45,362 nucleotides of DNA from a virus. The notes under the pieces were generated by a model. It ran no database searches and had not been told where the DNA came from. It saw only the letters and a list, made by a program, of their open reading frames with translations. Shown one piece after another: positions 24,492 to 32,361 of this stretch. Numbering within the stretch: position 1 is the first letter of the stretch; each line of letters starts with the position of its first letter. The stretch is taken from positions 1-45,362 of the IMG/VR virus record IMGVR_UViG_3300044800_000145; one strand, given 5' to 3'. The position numbers and the translations under genes were made by a program.

Positions 24492-24638
24492 ATGGGTGAT
24501 GATGACATTTCCAGTATCCGGCTGAGGGTGAAGACAAAAAAGCGGCTCGATGACGAACGTCACGGCCGCGAAAGTGATGACGATCTCATCAACCGGCTGC
24601 TGAATGAATTGCAGGAATACCGCCGGAGATGCGGGTGA
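24492..24638 (+). CDS. Cassette gene 2, RHH/antitoxin-like protein (48 aa)
   Basis: The ATG at 24492 follows GAGGCAAAGC. The protein reads MGDDDISSIRLRVKTKKRLDD, a typical RHH strand plus helix 1, followed by helix 2 (SDDDLINRLLNELQEYRRR). RHH proteins bind operator DNA as dimers. As the middle gene of the cassette it could autoregulate the divergent promoter. Antitoxin-like use is possible but there is no recognised toxin. Confidence 0.7.
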   Translation: MGDDDISSIRLRVKTKKRLDDERHGRESDDDLINRLLNELQEYRRRCG

Positions 24639-24639
24639 T

Positions 24640-24819
24640 ATGGTTTCAAAAGGGACACTAAAATTGATTGCCATTGTGGTTGGGGCAGTTGCCCTGACAT
24701 CTGTGATATGCTATGTGATCTTCGTGCTGATGCCGGATGAGACTGCCTGTGCCTTGGCAGGGCGGCATTACCTCTGCCAGAAACTATCAGAGGGTGTCTA
24801 CCGGTGCGTCGTCCAGTAA
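24640..24819 (+). CDS. Cassette gene 3, small membrane protein (59 aa)
   Basis: The ATG at 24640 follows GGTGAT closely and begins two bases after the RHH stop. The N-terminus has a membrane helix (LIAIVVGAVALTSVICYVIF). A 30-residue outer or inner segment contains three cysteines (ACALAG, LCQKL, YRCVV). Such a single-pass protein is typical of moron cassettes that alter the host envelope or exclude other viruses; that role is inference. A hairpin with a T run follows the stop. Confidence 0.72.
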   Translation: MVSKGTLKLIAIVVGAVALTSVICYVIFVLMPDETACALAGRHYLCQKLSEGVYRCVVQ

Positions 24820-24824
24820 AAAAA

Positions 24825-24847
24825 GGTTTAGAACCTCCCTCTTTTTT
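24825..24847. terminator. Bidirectional terminator-like element
   Basis: GGTT/AACC with a three-base loop lies right after the plus cassette. It is followed on the plus strand by C/T-rich CTCTTTTTT and preceded by an eight-A run that reads as a U tract on the minus strand. It sits exactly at the convergence between plus and minus genes. Confidence 0.55.
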
Positions 24848-25046
24848 CTCGAATGATGAAGTTCAGTTGGTCACCCCATTCGAGGATTTTGTTCATTAAT
24901 TCCGTCCATGCTTCCGGGTCGACCGGCGGGTTGTCGAGCATCCTGAAACAATCTGCTGCGAGCGCCGTTATTTTAAACCCGGTGTTGCGGATTTCCCTGA
25001 TGTCTTCACGAATTATTTTCAGCGTTTTCTCATTGTAAGGGTCGAT
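24828..25046 (-). CDS. Hypothetical protein without a standard start codon
   Basis: A 72-codon frame reads IDPYNEKTLKIIREDIREI ... and ends in REKRGRF. Its amphipathic helices and clean minus-strand codon use suggest coding. However, between the in-frame stop just upstream of 25046 and a late internal ATG there is no ATG, GTG or TTG. Initiation at ATC (25046), a sequencing error, or decay of the gene after the cassette inserted are all possible. No family is recognised. Confidence 0.4.
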   Translation of the reverse strand: MDPYNEKTLKIIREDIREIRNTGFKITALAADCFRMLDNPPVDPEAWTELMNKILEWGDQLNFIIREKRGRF

Positions 25047-25101
25047 ACTTCAACTTCTCTGGGGATATTGCCCTTTTCGGGATTTTACCAGCCCAGAGAT
25101 A

Positions 25102-25410
25102 CTACTTTGTCATCCTCGCCTTCTTCAGGATCGCGACCCGCGCAGTAGAATCGATCTCTTCCTTGGTCAGCCCTTTCTCTCGCGCCGTTCGTAGCAGGGT
25201 TGCCGGGACGTTCACCAGGAGTTGGACCTGGGCGCCCTCTTCCCGCTGTTTACGATAGATATAAGACCGCACGGTCATCCGAGCCCTGCGACCCCCGTTC
25301 TCTTTACGGAATTTCTTACCGAGATCGTGCGCTATCCGACCGGGGCCGTCTGCGAGATGTTTGTCGATATACGCCATCTCATTTTTAGAGAGGGGGCAAC
25401 CTGAGGTCAA
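25102..25410 (-). CDS. Putative DNA-binding protein in head module (102 aa)
   Basis: The frame starts at a TTG at 25410 overlapping the previous stop as TTGA, behind GGAGAGGGAGA; an internal ATG also exists. The sequence is basic and helical: KNEMAYIDKHLADGPGRIAHDLGKKF resembles a helix-turn-helix, followed by RARMTVRSYIYRKQR. The C-terminus ends in KKARMTK. It is downstream of the head morphogenesis gene. The role is unknown; it could be a regulator carried within the late region. Confidence 0.6.
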   Translation of the reverse strand: MTSGCPLSKNEMAYIDKHLADGPGRIAHDLGKKFRKENGGRRARMTVRSYIYRKQREEGAQVQLLVNVPATLLRTAREKGLTKEEIDSTARVAILKKARMTK

Positions 25411-26222
25411 TCTCCCTCTCCGACTATTGGGGTTTCTTCAATGTAGATCGTCCAGCATCCCCGGCAGTTTGGATGGGCCTGAGCGTCAATCTCCGCGGCC
25501 TCCTCTGGCGTGCATACCAGTCCGTCGATCGCGGCGCACCCGTAGTAGGTCTCGCCGCCCACGCTGAACTCCCAGTCTTCGCAGGTTTTCTCATCAATCG
25601 CTTCGAGCCGCTGGAACTTCTCAATCCCGAACTGACCGTATCGTTCCCGCGTGGCCTCGTTGACTGCCCGCATGGTCTCGGTGCGGACGAGCGTAGATGC
25701 CCGGGTGAGCCCGATATCATCCACTGCGGCCAGCATATCCTGGGTGACTTCCTTGAACGTCCGGCCCGCCAGTACGCCATCTGATAGTGTGCGAGTCATC
25801 TCTTTTGACATAGCGTCCGTGATACCCTTCAGTTCGGAGAGGTCTCTGGCTTGCAGGATCTCCATCGTGCGCACATCAGCAGGCAGTTCGGTGATGGGAA
25901 TATCCTTGCCCACCCGGCGCCCCCACAGGACCGCGAACTGGATCCCGTGCCGGTATGCCTCCGTGACGGTTTCCGTGATGATTCTCTCACCCGGGGTCAG
26001 GATGGTGTCCGTTATGGAAGCGCCAAGATCGATCCGGAACGCATCCAAGTTGATAGCCGGAAGATCACCTACCTTCTGGGTCTGGGGTTTTCCCACAAGA
26101 TCCGGGATCTTCTTTTTCAGGTTCTGGAAGAGCCGGTGTAGTCGCACCTCAAACCGGTCTTCGATGTGAAGGGATTGTGAAGGGTCCTTGGCGATTTCCG
26201 GCGAGACTTTGGCTGCCGCCAT
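25407..26222 (-). CDS. Phage head morphogenesis protein (SPP1 gp7 / Mu F-like)
   Basis: The 271-aa protein contains the Mu F/SPP1 gp7 core: RASTLVRTETMRAVNEATRER, then RLEAIDEKTCEDW and a C-terminal AHPNCRGCWTIYI with conserved Cys/His. These minor head proteins bind the portal and help DNA ejection or head assembly. The ATG overlaps the upstream stop as TAATG. It is separated from the portal by five small genes, somewhat more than usual. Confidence 0.9.
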   Translation of the reverse strand: MAAAKVSPEIAKDPSQSLHIEDRFEVRLHRLFQNLKKKIPDLVGKPQTQKVGDLPAINLDAFRIDLGASITDTILTPGERIITETVTEAYRHGIQFAVLWGRRVGKDIPITELPADVRTMEILQARDLSELKGITDAMSKEMTRTLSDGVLAGRTFKEVTQDMLAAVDDIGLTRASTLVRTETMRAVNEATRERYGQFGIEKFQRLEAIDEKTCEDWEFSVGGETYYGCAAIDGLVCTPEEAAEIDAQAHPNCRGCWTIYIEETPIVGEGD

Positions 26223-26593
26223 TATGTGAGCTCCCAGCGGTTTATGATATACGCGAACATGGCATCCGTGACACCCGCAATCGCGCAGGGTTTACATTTA
26301 TCCCGGCACAGGCGGATCCCTTGGTGGGCCCGCTCGAGGCAGACCCGTTCACTGAGGTATGAGAAGACCATGTTTCCCACGAGGGCTTGGATATACATCT
26401 CATGGCACGCGCACGGAGGGCCGCCCCCCTCGGGGTCGGGGCACTCGTAGCCGCGCCACTTGTCGATGGTTGCCTTGCACTCACGGAACATCTCGGGCAG
26501 GTAGAGGGTGATGGATTCCTGGCCCTTGTAGCGCTTCCAGCATGCGGCATGACGGCATCGTGATAGCGATACGTGGAGATCGATCTCATTCAT
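26222..26593 (-). CDS. Cys-rich protein in head module (123 aa)
   Basis: The protein has ten cysteines in the groups CRHAAC, FREC, YEC...CAC and CRDKCKPC, suggesting one or two metal sites. It starts at the ATG at 26593, overlapping the previous stop as ATGA, and ends by TAATG overlap with the head morphogenesis gene. It also has helices with aromatic residues (MYIQALVGNMVFSYL). The family is not recognised. Its location within structural genes hints at a virion or assembly role. Confidence 0.65.
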   Translation of the reverse strand: MNEIDLHVSLSRCRHAACWKRYKGQESITLYLPEMFRECKATIDKWRGYECPDPEGGGPPCACHEMYIQALVGNMVFSYLSERVCLERAHQGIRLCRDKCKPCAIAGVTDAMFAYIINRWELT

Positions 26594-26883
26594 AGATTGA
26601 AAATCACTGAAAGTTTCCCGTGTGCCACAGATGGTGTATCCTCAACCGTACCGGAGAATTCATAGATGAACTCGCCCTCCTTGCTCGTGACGTAATCGTA
26701 ATAATACACCCCGGTGCTGGGGTGCTGAATCCCCTCTGTGATCGTTTCCAGCGGGGGGTCTCGAAGTCCGTAAATCTTGAGGGTGGGACCTGCCGTTACA
26801 TCGGTCAATACCTTTGCGAAGTTATAGAAACTCACTTTTAGCCTGACGGTGTTTCCTAGTAATACGCTCGTTTCTTCTGTCAT
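26590..26883 (-). CDS. Ig-like structural protein (97 aa)
   Basis: The protein is a single predicted beta-sandwich: TVRLKVSFYNFAKVLTDV, PTLKIYGLRDPP, then STGVYYYDYVTSKEGEFIYEF. This pattern occurs in phage virion proteins with a bacterial Ig-like or carboxypeptidase-regulatory-like domain. The ATG overlaps the downstream region closely. It follows the 20-residue repeat protein and is probably a capsid or neck decoration. No diagnostic motif is present. Confidence 0.65.
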   Translation of the reverse strand: MTEETSVLLGNTVRLKVSFYNFAKVLTDVTAGPTLKIYGLRDPPLETITEGIQHPSTGVYYYDYVTSKEGEFIYEFSGTVEDTPSVAHGKLSVIFNL

Positions 26884-26884
26884 T

Positions 26885-27718
26885 TCACGTAATCGCCTCC
26901 ACGTTAGTTATTCTTGTTTGCGCCTCGACATCTGGGGATGGGAGCAGATCTGTCTCAACGGTTGTAACCCGTTCCAGAGCTGATGCGATGGATGAGACGT
27001 ATTGGTACTTCCGGGGCACCCCTACGAGATTGCTTCCTCCTGCGAGATTGCCAGCACCCCGAAGTGTGCATCTGGGCGTTCCTCTCAATATTGAAACGGC
27101 ATGAATATCACCCGTCACCCGATATGACTGCCGGGGGATCCCCGAAAGGATAATACTCGCATCGATTGATCCAGACGATCTGCAGATGAGTTTTCCCAGA
27201 CCTGTAACGGTTGATACTGCATCGATGTTCCCGGCGACTCTTGCGATTCTTTTCGCTAATCCGGTTAGACTACTTTGTGCAGAGATCACCCCGATACCTT
27301 TCATAGTCAGGCGTGGAACTGCGGATAGGATCACTTGGGCAGGGAGATTGCCAGCGGCATAAATCAGTCCGCCGCTGCTAATAACCGTCGGAATACCCGA
27401 AAGGGCTGATGTTGCGCCGATACTCCCTTGAGACCTACAAGTCATCTTCGCTAATCCGGTGAGACCGCTTTGTGCAGGGAGTGTTCCGGCGCCTTTCGTG
27501 GTCAGACGCGGCACACCGGCAAGAACTACGGTTGCGGGAACTACCCCGGCACCCTTAGTAGTTACGCGGGCAGTCCCAGAGAGTCCCGATGTAGCAGCAA
27601 TGACACCCGACGCATATTGGATGCCCGGTGCTTCCCAGAACTCCTTCGCGAGATCTGAGAATATGAGATCCGCTGACCGAAGTCTGCTACTCGGGCACCG
27701 TCGCCAGATGTTCTTCAT
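26885..27718 (-). CDS. Beta-solenoid-like repeat virion protein
   Basis: The 277-aa protein has about ten tandem repeats of about 20 residues between residues 38 and 242. Their consensus is G-x-[IVL]-x-A-x-S-x-L-[ST]-G-[LIV]-x-[RK]-x-x-x-[KR]. One unit is lengthened by five residues. Regular alternation of small and aliphatic residues suggests a beta-solenoid or fibre shaft. A short helix-like C-terminal tail follows (SALERVTTVETDL). It lies among virion genes and probably forms a fibre or spike; function is unknown. Confidence 0.72.
   Translation of the reverse strand: MKNIWRRCPSSRLRSADLIFSDLAKEFWEAPGIQYASGVIAATSGLSGTARVTTKGAGVVPATVVLAGVPRLTTKGAGTLPAQSGLTGLAKMTCRSQGSIGATSALSGIPTVISSGGLIYAAGNLPAQVILSAVPRLTMKGIGVISAQSSLTGLAKRIARVAGNIDAVSTVTGLGKLICRSSGSIDASIILSGIPRQSYRVTGDIHAVSILRGTPRCTLRGAGNLAGGSNLVGVPRKYQYVSSIASALERVTTVETDLLPSPDVEAQTRITNVEAIT
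26993..27607 (-). repeat. About ten tandem 60-base units
   Basis: These units encode the 20-residue repeats of the 277-aa protein. DNA similarity between some units remains visible, for example the shared CGCTAATCCGGT core near 27255 and 27454. This suggests expansion by unequal recombination. Confidence 0.7.
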
Positions 27719-27721
27719 TAC

Positions 27722-28513
27722 TTATCCCATTTTTATATCAAGGGCAATTTCGGGAAGTCCTACCGCCACTGCGTCCGCATAGAGGACGGTATAGAGTGCC
27801 GAGTCCTCAAAGACTTGCGGGAATCCTGTCTTTAGTAGGTCGTGCACATCTCCACCATTGGCAACGATCACTCTGCCAGACCATAAGAAGCGAAGCACCA
27901 TGACGTTGAATGTTCCAGCAGAGGCAGTTATGCATCGTACTCGGGTAATTTGCTGGAGTCCGTTGTCGCCTGCTGCTAGAGGGACGCGAGCCATCCGGTT
28001 GAGCGGGAGTGCTAATGGAGCTGCTTGTGAACCGGTATCACCGGCAGCTCCATCTTGGTCAAGATAATTAATCTGGAATGCCGGAACTAGCGTGAATGCA
28101 GTTACCGCTTCAACCCATAACTCAAGACCTGTGTAATCCGTCCCGCCCGGAACTCTTGATGAGTAACTCGGTTGAGATGCGAGGGTCGTGTCGGCATTGT
28201 AAGCATACGCACCCGCCACGAATAATCTGTCATAGATATCAAAGCAGCAGGCAACACTGCTTCCGAAATCCACTTTATTAAGATATCCAATCTTGCCTCC
28301 GAACGATGTGATCTTTGGATATCCCGTAGTCGCAACCGTTGGCACAAGCCCATTCGCGGTGTTCCCGACATTGAGAGTGCCCGCCGGGGGTTCTCCCGCA
28401 ACGTCAAAGACCGTATAGGGCATCGCCGCCACCAGGGTTTTCGTGCCGGTTTTCAGCCAAGAAACTTTCTGTCTCGATGCTGCAAACCAATTATCAAGCG
28501 ATACAATCGCCAT
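27722..28513 (-). CDS. Virion structural protein (263 aa)
   Basis: The beta-rich protein begins MAIVSLDNWFAASRQKVSW. It contains mixed small-residue strands (VGNTANGLVPTVATTGYPK), an aromatic-rich central part and a late RVRCITASAGTFNVMVLRFLW. The pattern resembles proteins annotated as phage structural or tail-fibre-associated. It lies between the Gp80-like and repeat proteins. I do not recognise a specific family; its place in the head module supports a virion role. Confidence 0.6.
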   Translation of the reverse strand: MAIVSLDNWFAASRQKVSWLKTGTKTLVAAMPYTVFDVAGEPPAGTLNVGNTANGLVPTVATTGYPKITSFGGKIGYLNKVDFGSSVACCFDIYDRLFVAGAYAYNADTTLASQPSYSSRVPGGTDYTGLELWVEAVTAFTLVPAFQINYLDQDGAAGDTGSQAAPLALPLNRMARVPLAAGDNGLQQITRVRCITASAGTFNVMVLRFLWSGRVIVANGGDVHDLLKTGFPQVFEDSALYTVLYADAVAVGLPEIALDIKMG

Positions 28514-28519
28514 ATCCGA

Positions 28520-28924
28520 TCAGTCCAGTGTCCAGGTCAGGTCGCCGATGTTGAACTTGAGCGTGTCGCCCACTCCGATGGTCTTCTGAACCGTGAGATC
28601 CCCGTACCCGAGCGTGTTGGTATTCCCGCTCGCGGCGTCTGACCAGAAGAACTTCGTCACCGCTGCTCCCCATGCGACTGTTGCCTCGGGGAACGTGACT
28701 GCCGTACCGTTTGCCTTCGCACCTCCGCTGGCGGCTGGGAAGTTCGTTGCATTGTTCGTAACCGCTACCCGGGCGTAATTGCCTGCTGACGGTTCGCCCG
28801 TGATCACTCCCGCTTCTGTGATTCCAGTACAGACGCCCAGATAGAGCGTCGCCGGCACGGTGTTTCCAGCCTTGCCGAACCAGTCATCCAGAATCTTTGC
28901 CTCAAGATAGTCACAATAACTCAT
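28520..28924 (-). CDS. Phage Gp80-like structural protein
   Basis: The 134-aa protein begins with MSYCDYLEAKILDDWFGK and has NTVPATLYLGVCTG. This is a pattern found in a widespread family of short phage virion proteins where 'LYLGL.T' is conserved. AWGAAVTKFFWSDA and a C-terminal GDTLKFNIGDLTWTLD complete the beta domain. The ATG overlaps a tiny upstream ORF as ATGA behind CAGGAGGCAAAAAAC. Family recognition is good; the exact location in the virion is not established. Confidence 0.8.
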   Translation of the reverse strand: MSYCDYLEAKILDDWFGKAGNTVPATLYLGVCTGITEAGVITGEPSAGNYARVAVTNNATNFPAASGGAKANGTAVTFPEATVAWGAAVTKFFWSDAASGNTNTLGYGDLTVQKTIGVGDTLKFNIGDLTWTLD

Positions 28925-28986
28925 GTTTTTTGCCTCCTGTTTTCTTCATCGTGGATCATCATCCGAATCATTTCCATAATCCTCAT
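28921..28986 (-). CDS. 21-codon Met-rich mini-ORF between portal and Gp80-like gene
   Basis: The ORF MRIMEMIRMMIHDEENRRQKT overlaps the portal stop as ATGA and its own stop overlaps the next ATG as ATGA. It contains the ribosome binding site (CAGGAGG) for the next gene. It may be a coupling ORF that keeps ribosomes on the message rather than a functional peptide. Five methionines in 21 residues are unusual. Confidence 0.4.
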   Translation of the reverse strand: MRIMEMIRMMIHDEENRRQKT

Positions 28987-30413
28987 GTTTTCCCTGCATC
29001 TCCCTCTTCGATTTGGAGTGCAACCTGCATTGTTTTCCGGTACTCCTTCCGGGAGACTCCCACGTAGGGGTCGAGGGGATTGGATTTGACCGATTCCGTG
29101 GCGATCATGGCCTTCTGCATCTGCGGTGTGAAGGGCGCGGGGGCGGCTTTCGCGTACTGCTCCTGAATCAGGAGTGCACCCGCATCGTCAAGCTCTGCGA
29201 TCTCAACACCCGCATGCTTGGCAGCCGTTCTCAAGAGCTGGTGTTTTGTCTTTGTATCGAGGGCTTGGTCGCGCTGCCCCGCGTCTGCAATCTTGAGGAG
29301 CAGCTCGGACATATCCTCTTCGGGTTCGGGAATGTCAACGAGAATCCGGTACCCTTTCTCCTTGTAGTTATTATAGACCAACCATGGATCAAGGAGGTCG
29401 GCGACATCCCATTCGAGCCACTGGTGAACGCCTCTGATATATTTCACTAAAAGTTTGAACTCCTGAGTGTTTGACCCCCCGATGAGGGTGCCGCCTTCCT
29501 TGGAGACAAGGCCCGCCGGGGAGAAGAACCGCCGGAACTGCATCCCGAGTTCGGTGATCGTTTCGAGTGCGGAACCCGTACCGGCGTCCACGCCGAGGTC
29601 AACGATTTCCATGTTCTGTCTGATCTGATAGCGGTTTGTGGCGCCCTCGTTCTTGAGGAACTTCTCCGCGTACTTGAGGTCGTCTCCCTGTGGATCGATG
29701 ACCTTGATGGTCTTCAGTCCCCCACTGCCCCAGATGTTGACCTTCTGCATCTGCCGTTGCCAGCTGTAATTGACCATCTTCACGAACGGGAATATCGGGA
29801 TGATGAAGGATTCGCCACCGAGTTCTCCCGTCATGGGGTCAGTTGTGAGATGCACGTTATTGAGCCGGACGATCTTGCCGTCGTTCTGGGTCTGCCAATA
29901 TTCGGTCTCGTTTGTTTTGGAGTTGATTCTGATGCCAGGCAGGATCTGATTATATACGTAGGCTATGGAGTTCCCCGCGTTCCTGAAGCTCTCGGGAGGC
30001 AGACGGTTCAATCTCAATAATCGAAACTCTGCACCCGGGATAAGTTTTCCTTCATTATCCAGAGTACCATAATCCCAATAGGGATTGCGAGGCCCGCACC
30101 CGAATTCCATGGCGTCCCGCCACGCCTTCTGCTGGGAGATGTCAAGGCGGACGTCCTTGGTGGAGCACATGTCCTGCAGGGAGGATGTGAGATCCCCGTC
30201 GATGTCCTTGCTTTTGGGTTTCTGCACCGAAAGCGAGAGGGGATCTTGGAAAATGAGTGATTGTTGCTCCCCGAGTCCCTCCTTGATGTATTTGTTTTTC
30301 TTGATCTTCAGAATCTCCGCGACGTTGATTTTCGGGGCTTTGAAGACCTGCCCCGTGACGGTGACGTAGTAAACGCCCTCTTCAGTTAAATCAGATTTTT
30401 TCCTTGTTGCCAT
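28983..30413 (-). CDS. Portal protein
   Basis: The 476-aa protein lies directly after the large terminase gene. Central text such as GFSGRQ-type motifs is absent, but order, length and composition fit a portal: ADLLDPWLVYNNYKEKGYRILVDI near the C-terminal third, and TELGMQFRRFFSPAGLVSKEGG and GGSNTQEFKLLVKYIRGVHQW in the stem/crown-like region. The C-terminus is helical and charged. The portal forms the dodecameric DNA entry ring. The call is made mainly by gene order and fold-like features. Confidence 0.8.
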   Translation of the reverse strand: MATRKKSDLTEEGVYYVTVTGQVFKAPKINVAEILKIKKNKYIKEGLGEQQSLIFQDPLSLSVQKPKSKDIDGDLTSSLQDMCSTKDVRLDISQQKAWRDAMEFGCGPRNPYWDYGTLDNEGKLIPGAEFRLLRLNRLPPESFRNAGNSIAYVYNQILPGIRINSKTNETEYWQTQNDGKIVRLNNVHLTTDPMTGELGGESFIIPIFPFVKMVNYSWQRQMQKVNIWGSGGLKTIKVIDPQGDDLKYAEKFLKNEGATNRYQIRQNMEIVDLGVDAGTGSALETITELGMQFRRFFSPAGLVSKEGGTLIGGSNTQEFKLLVKYIRGVHQWLEWDVADLLDPWLVYNNYKEKGYRILVDIPEPEEDMSELLLKIADAGQRDQALDTKTKHQLLRTAAKHAGVEIAELDDAGALLIQEQYAKAAPAPFTPQMQKAMIATESVKSNPLDPYVGVSRKEYRKTMQVALQIEEGDAGKT

Positions 30414-30431
30414 AATTCCTCCTTGTTCCTC

Positions 30432-31889
30432 TCATCCGAACAGATCGCCCAGTTCATCATCTGCATTACTAGAGAATCCAAAATTATCTTCCTCGGTCGC
30501 TGCCGCGACGGCCTGTTCCACGGTCGGTTCGTTGGTGGGATCCCTAAACCCCCTAGCCAGCTCATTAAAGGCCCCCGCGAAGACATCCACAATATCGTCA
30601 TGCTTGCCGTCCGGGAAAGCCTCCAGCTCCGCAAAGAAGATGTCGTTCCATGGCGCGAACCTGATCTTGATCAGATGATTGAACGCCGCCCGGGATGCCG
30701 GCACGGCCCGTGCCTCCTTCGAGCCGGAGGAGGGAATACCGAGATAATCAGATCCCCGGAATTGATCACGCGCCGCAAAGAAGATCACGGTCTTGCCGCT
30801 TGCCCCCGGTTCCTGTTCCTCCCTTATCTTGACACCGGGACCGTCCTGCATCTTAATCCGTTCCCTGGCTGCTGCCACCTCGCCGGGATTATCGCGGGTG
30901 CGGTATAGATCCATGACATAATAGATGCGGTCCGCCCGGCACATTTTCAACCCTGCAGTCCAGTCGGGATCGTGTCCCCTGCGTTTCGGGCGGGTGGCGG
31001 CCATATCCCAGAACCGCACGATATTTGTGGATTTTGGAACTTGATCCACAATATCGAACCATTCGCGCTTGAACACCGTGCCGGCCTGCGGTTTTATCTT
31101 CCAGTTCCCCCGTAGGAGCCGTTCCTGCTCGACATACGAGAGAGCCTGGAGATTGGCTCGGTATTCGGGATTGATGCGCTCCAGGATGGGATTATCGGAC
31201 AGGTTCGCGGGGATGAACGTTACACTCTTGGGCTGCCGCTCCGGGAACCTCCTAGTGAGTTCGTCCGAGGAATCCCCCCAGACGATGGTGTTGCCGTCCC
31301 GGACGAAATATCGGATTACCCCGGACCTTTCCTCAATGGGATATCCGGTCTGCGGATCAATCCACCATTCAATGAACTTCGCGAGCCATGAGTCCGCGTC
31401 CGGGTTGGCGGTCGCCCTCACGCACGGCCGGATCCCGCAGGTCGAACGGTTCCGGGAGAGCATATAGAAGAACTGGTACTCCGTGAACCCTTCGAGCTGG
31501 TCGAACCCGATGTAGCAGATCTGCGCGCCGTCGTAGGCCTGGCAGGTCTTCTCGTACTGCAGGTGGTCGAAATGGATCTTGTTGTTGAAGGGGGGGAAGG
31601 CCCAGTCAATCCGGGGGGATTCCCGCACCACTCCACCTTGCGAGAGGTAGATGTCCCGGCTTTCATCCAGTAACCCGCCTTCATTGGTGATCTGCGGTGT
31701 TTCCCTGCGGAAGATAACCGCCCCGAACTCCTTTACCTCTTTGATGTGCCTGAGTGGGTCTAGGAGGAGACCGTAGGTCTTCCCGCCGCCGGCGCTCCCG
31801 CCGTATATAACGATATCCGCAGGTGAAGATAGAAACTCGGTCTGCTTGCCGGCCTGCGGTTTAATGATTCTTTTTGATATCTCGGTCAT
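30432..31889 (-). CDS. terL: Terminase large subunit
   Basis: The 485-aa protein contains the ATPase Walker A motif GGSAGGGKT at about residues 30-38 and a Walker B-like CYIGFDQLEGF near 128. It has a coupling region with VTFIPANLSDNP. The nuclease domain has RFWDMA near 292 and the C-terminal acidic HDDIVDVFAGAF near 437-448. It pumps DNA through the portal and cuts concatemers. The start at 31889 overlaps the small subunit by 29 bases. This is one of the most secure calls. Confidence 0.95.
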   Translation of the reverse strand: MTEISKRIIKPQAGKQTEFLSSPADIVIYGGSAGGGKTYGLLLDPLRHIKEVKEFGAVIFRRETPQITNEGGLLDESRDIYLSQGGVVRESPRIDWAFPPFNNKIHFDHLQYEKTCQAYDGAQICYIGFDQLEGFTEYQFFYMLSRNRSTCGIRPCVRATANPDADSWLAKFIEWWIDPQTGYPIEERSGVIRYFVRDGNTIVWGDSSDELTRRFPERQPKSVTFIPANLSDNPILERINPEYRANLQALSYVEQERLLRGNWKIKPQAGTVFKREWFDIVDQVPKSTNIVRFWDMAATRPKRRGHDPDWTAGLKMCRADRIYYVMDLYRTRDNPGEVAAARERIKMQDGPGVKIREEQEPGASGKTVIFFAARDQFRGSDYLGIPSSGSKEARAVPASRAAFNHLIKIRFAPWNDIFFAELEAFPDGKHDDIVDVFAGAFNELARGFRDPTNEPTVEQAVAAATEEDNFGFSSNADDELGDLFG

Positions 31890-32361
31890 TGCTGGGAAGG
31901 ATTATAATTGTTTTTTCGAGGGGCGTTCCGTCTTTGCCGGTAATCTCTTGAAGTGTTTTATCCCGCCACTCTGCAGGTAGCCGGTTCTTGAGCCAGAAGA
32001 TCTGAGCGGTCACATCAGGGACAACTTCCTTTTCCGTAACCTCTTTTCGGATGGTGCCATCTGGCAACTGAATGACCTTTTTTTCCGTATATTTGTACCC
32101 GATTGCCCGCTGGAACAGGGACTTCTCAACCTTCGCGTCCGCCGGTGCTTTGCCTTCCTTTAAGGCTTCGGAAAATTCGGGGTATTGATTAATCCATACT
32201 TGGATAGTGTCAAGACTCACCCCGATGGCTTGTGCGATCTGGAGATTGGTTTTTCCCTTCCGGGCGAGTGATCGAGCGGTTTCCGGGTGAATGTCGGGAT
32301 TATAGGGTGAGGGACGACCTATCTTCTTCTTCTTTTCAGGCGGTAATTTCTTGGTCGTAAT
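31861..32361 (-). CDS. terS: Terminase small subunit with non-standard start
   Basis: The coding frame holds a clear terminase small-subunit pattern. First is a basic KKKKIGRPSPYNPDIHPETAR, then a helix-turn-helix (KTNLQIAQAIGVSLDTIQVW), then an oligomerisation helix. No ATG, GTG, TTG or CTG exists between the in-frame stop at 32373 and the helix-turn-helix. The first standard start (GTG at 32220) would remove it. The likely start is ATT at 32361 (four bases after GAGGG) or ACG at 32358. A sequencing error is the alternative. It overlaps the terminase gene by 29 bases. Confidence 0.82.
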   Translation of the reverse strand: MTTKKLPPEKKKKIGRPSPYNPDIHPETARSLARKGKTNLQIAQAIGVSLDTIQVWINQYPEFSEALKEGKAPADAKVEKSLFQRAIGYKYTEKKVIQLPDGTIRKEVTEKEVVPDVTAQIFWLKNRLPAEWRDKTLQEITGKDGTPLEKTIIILPSNDRDIKKNH

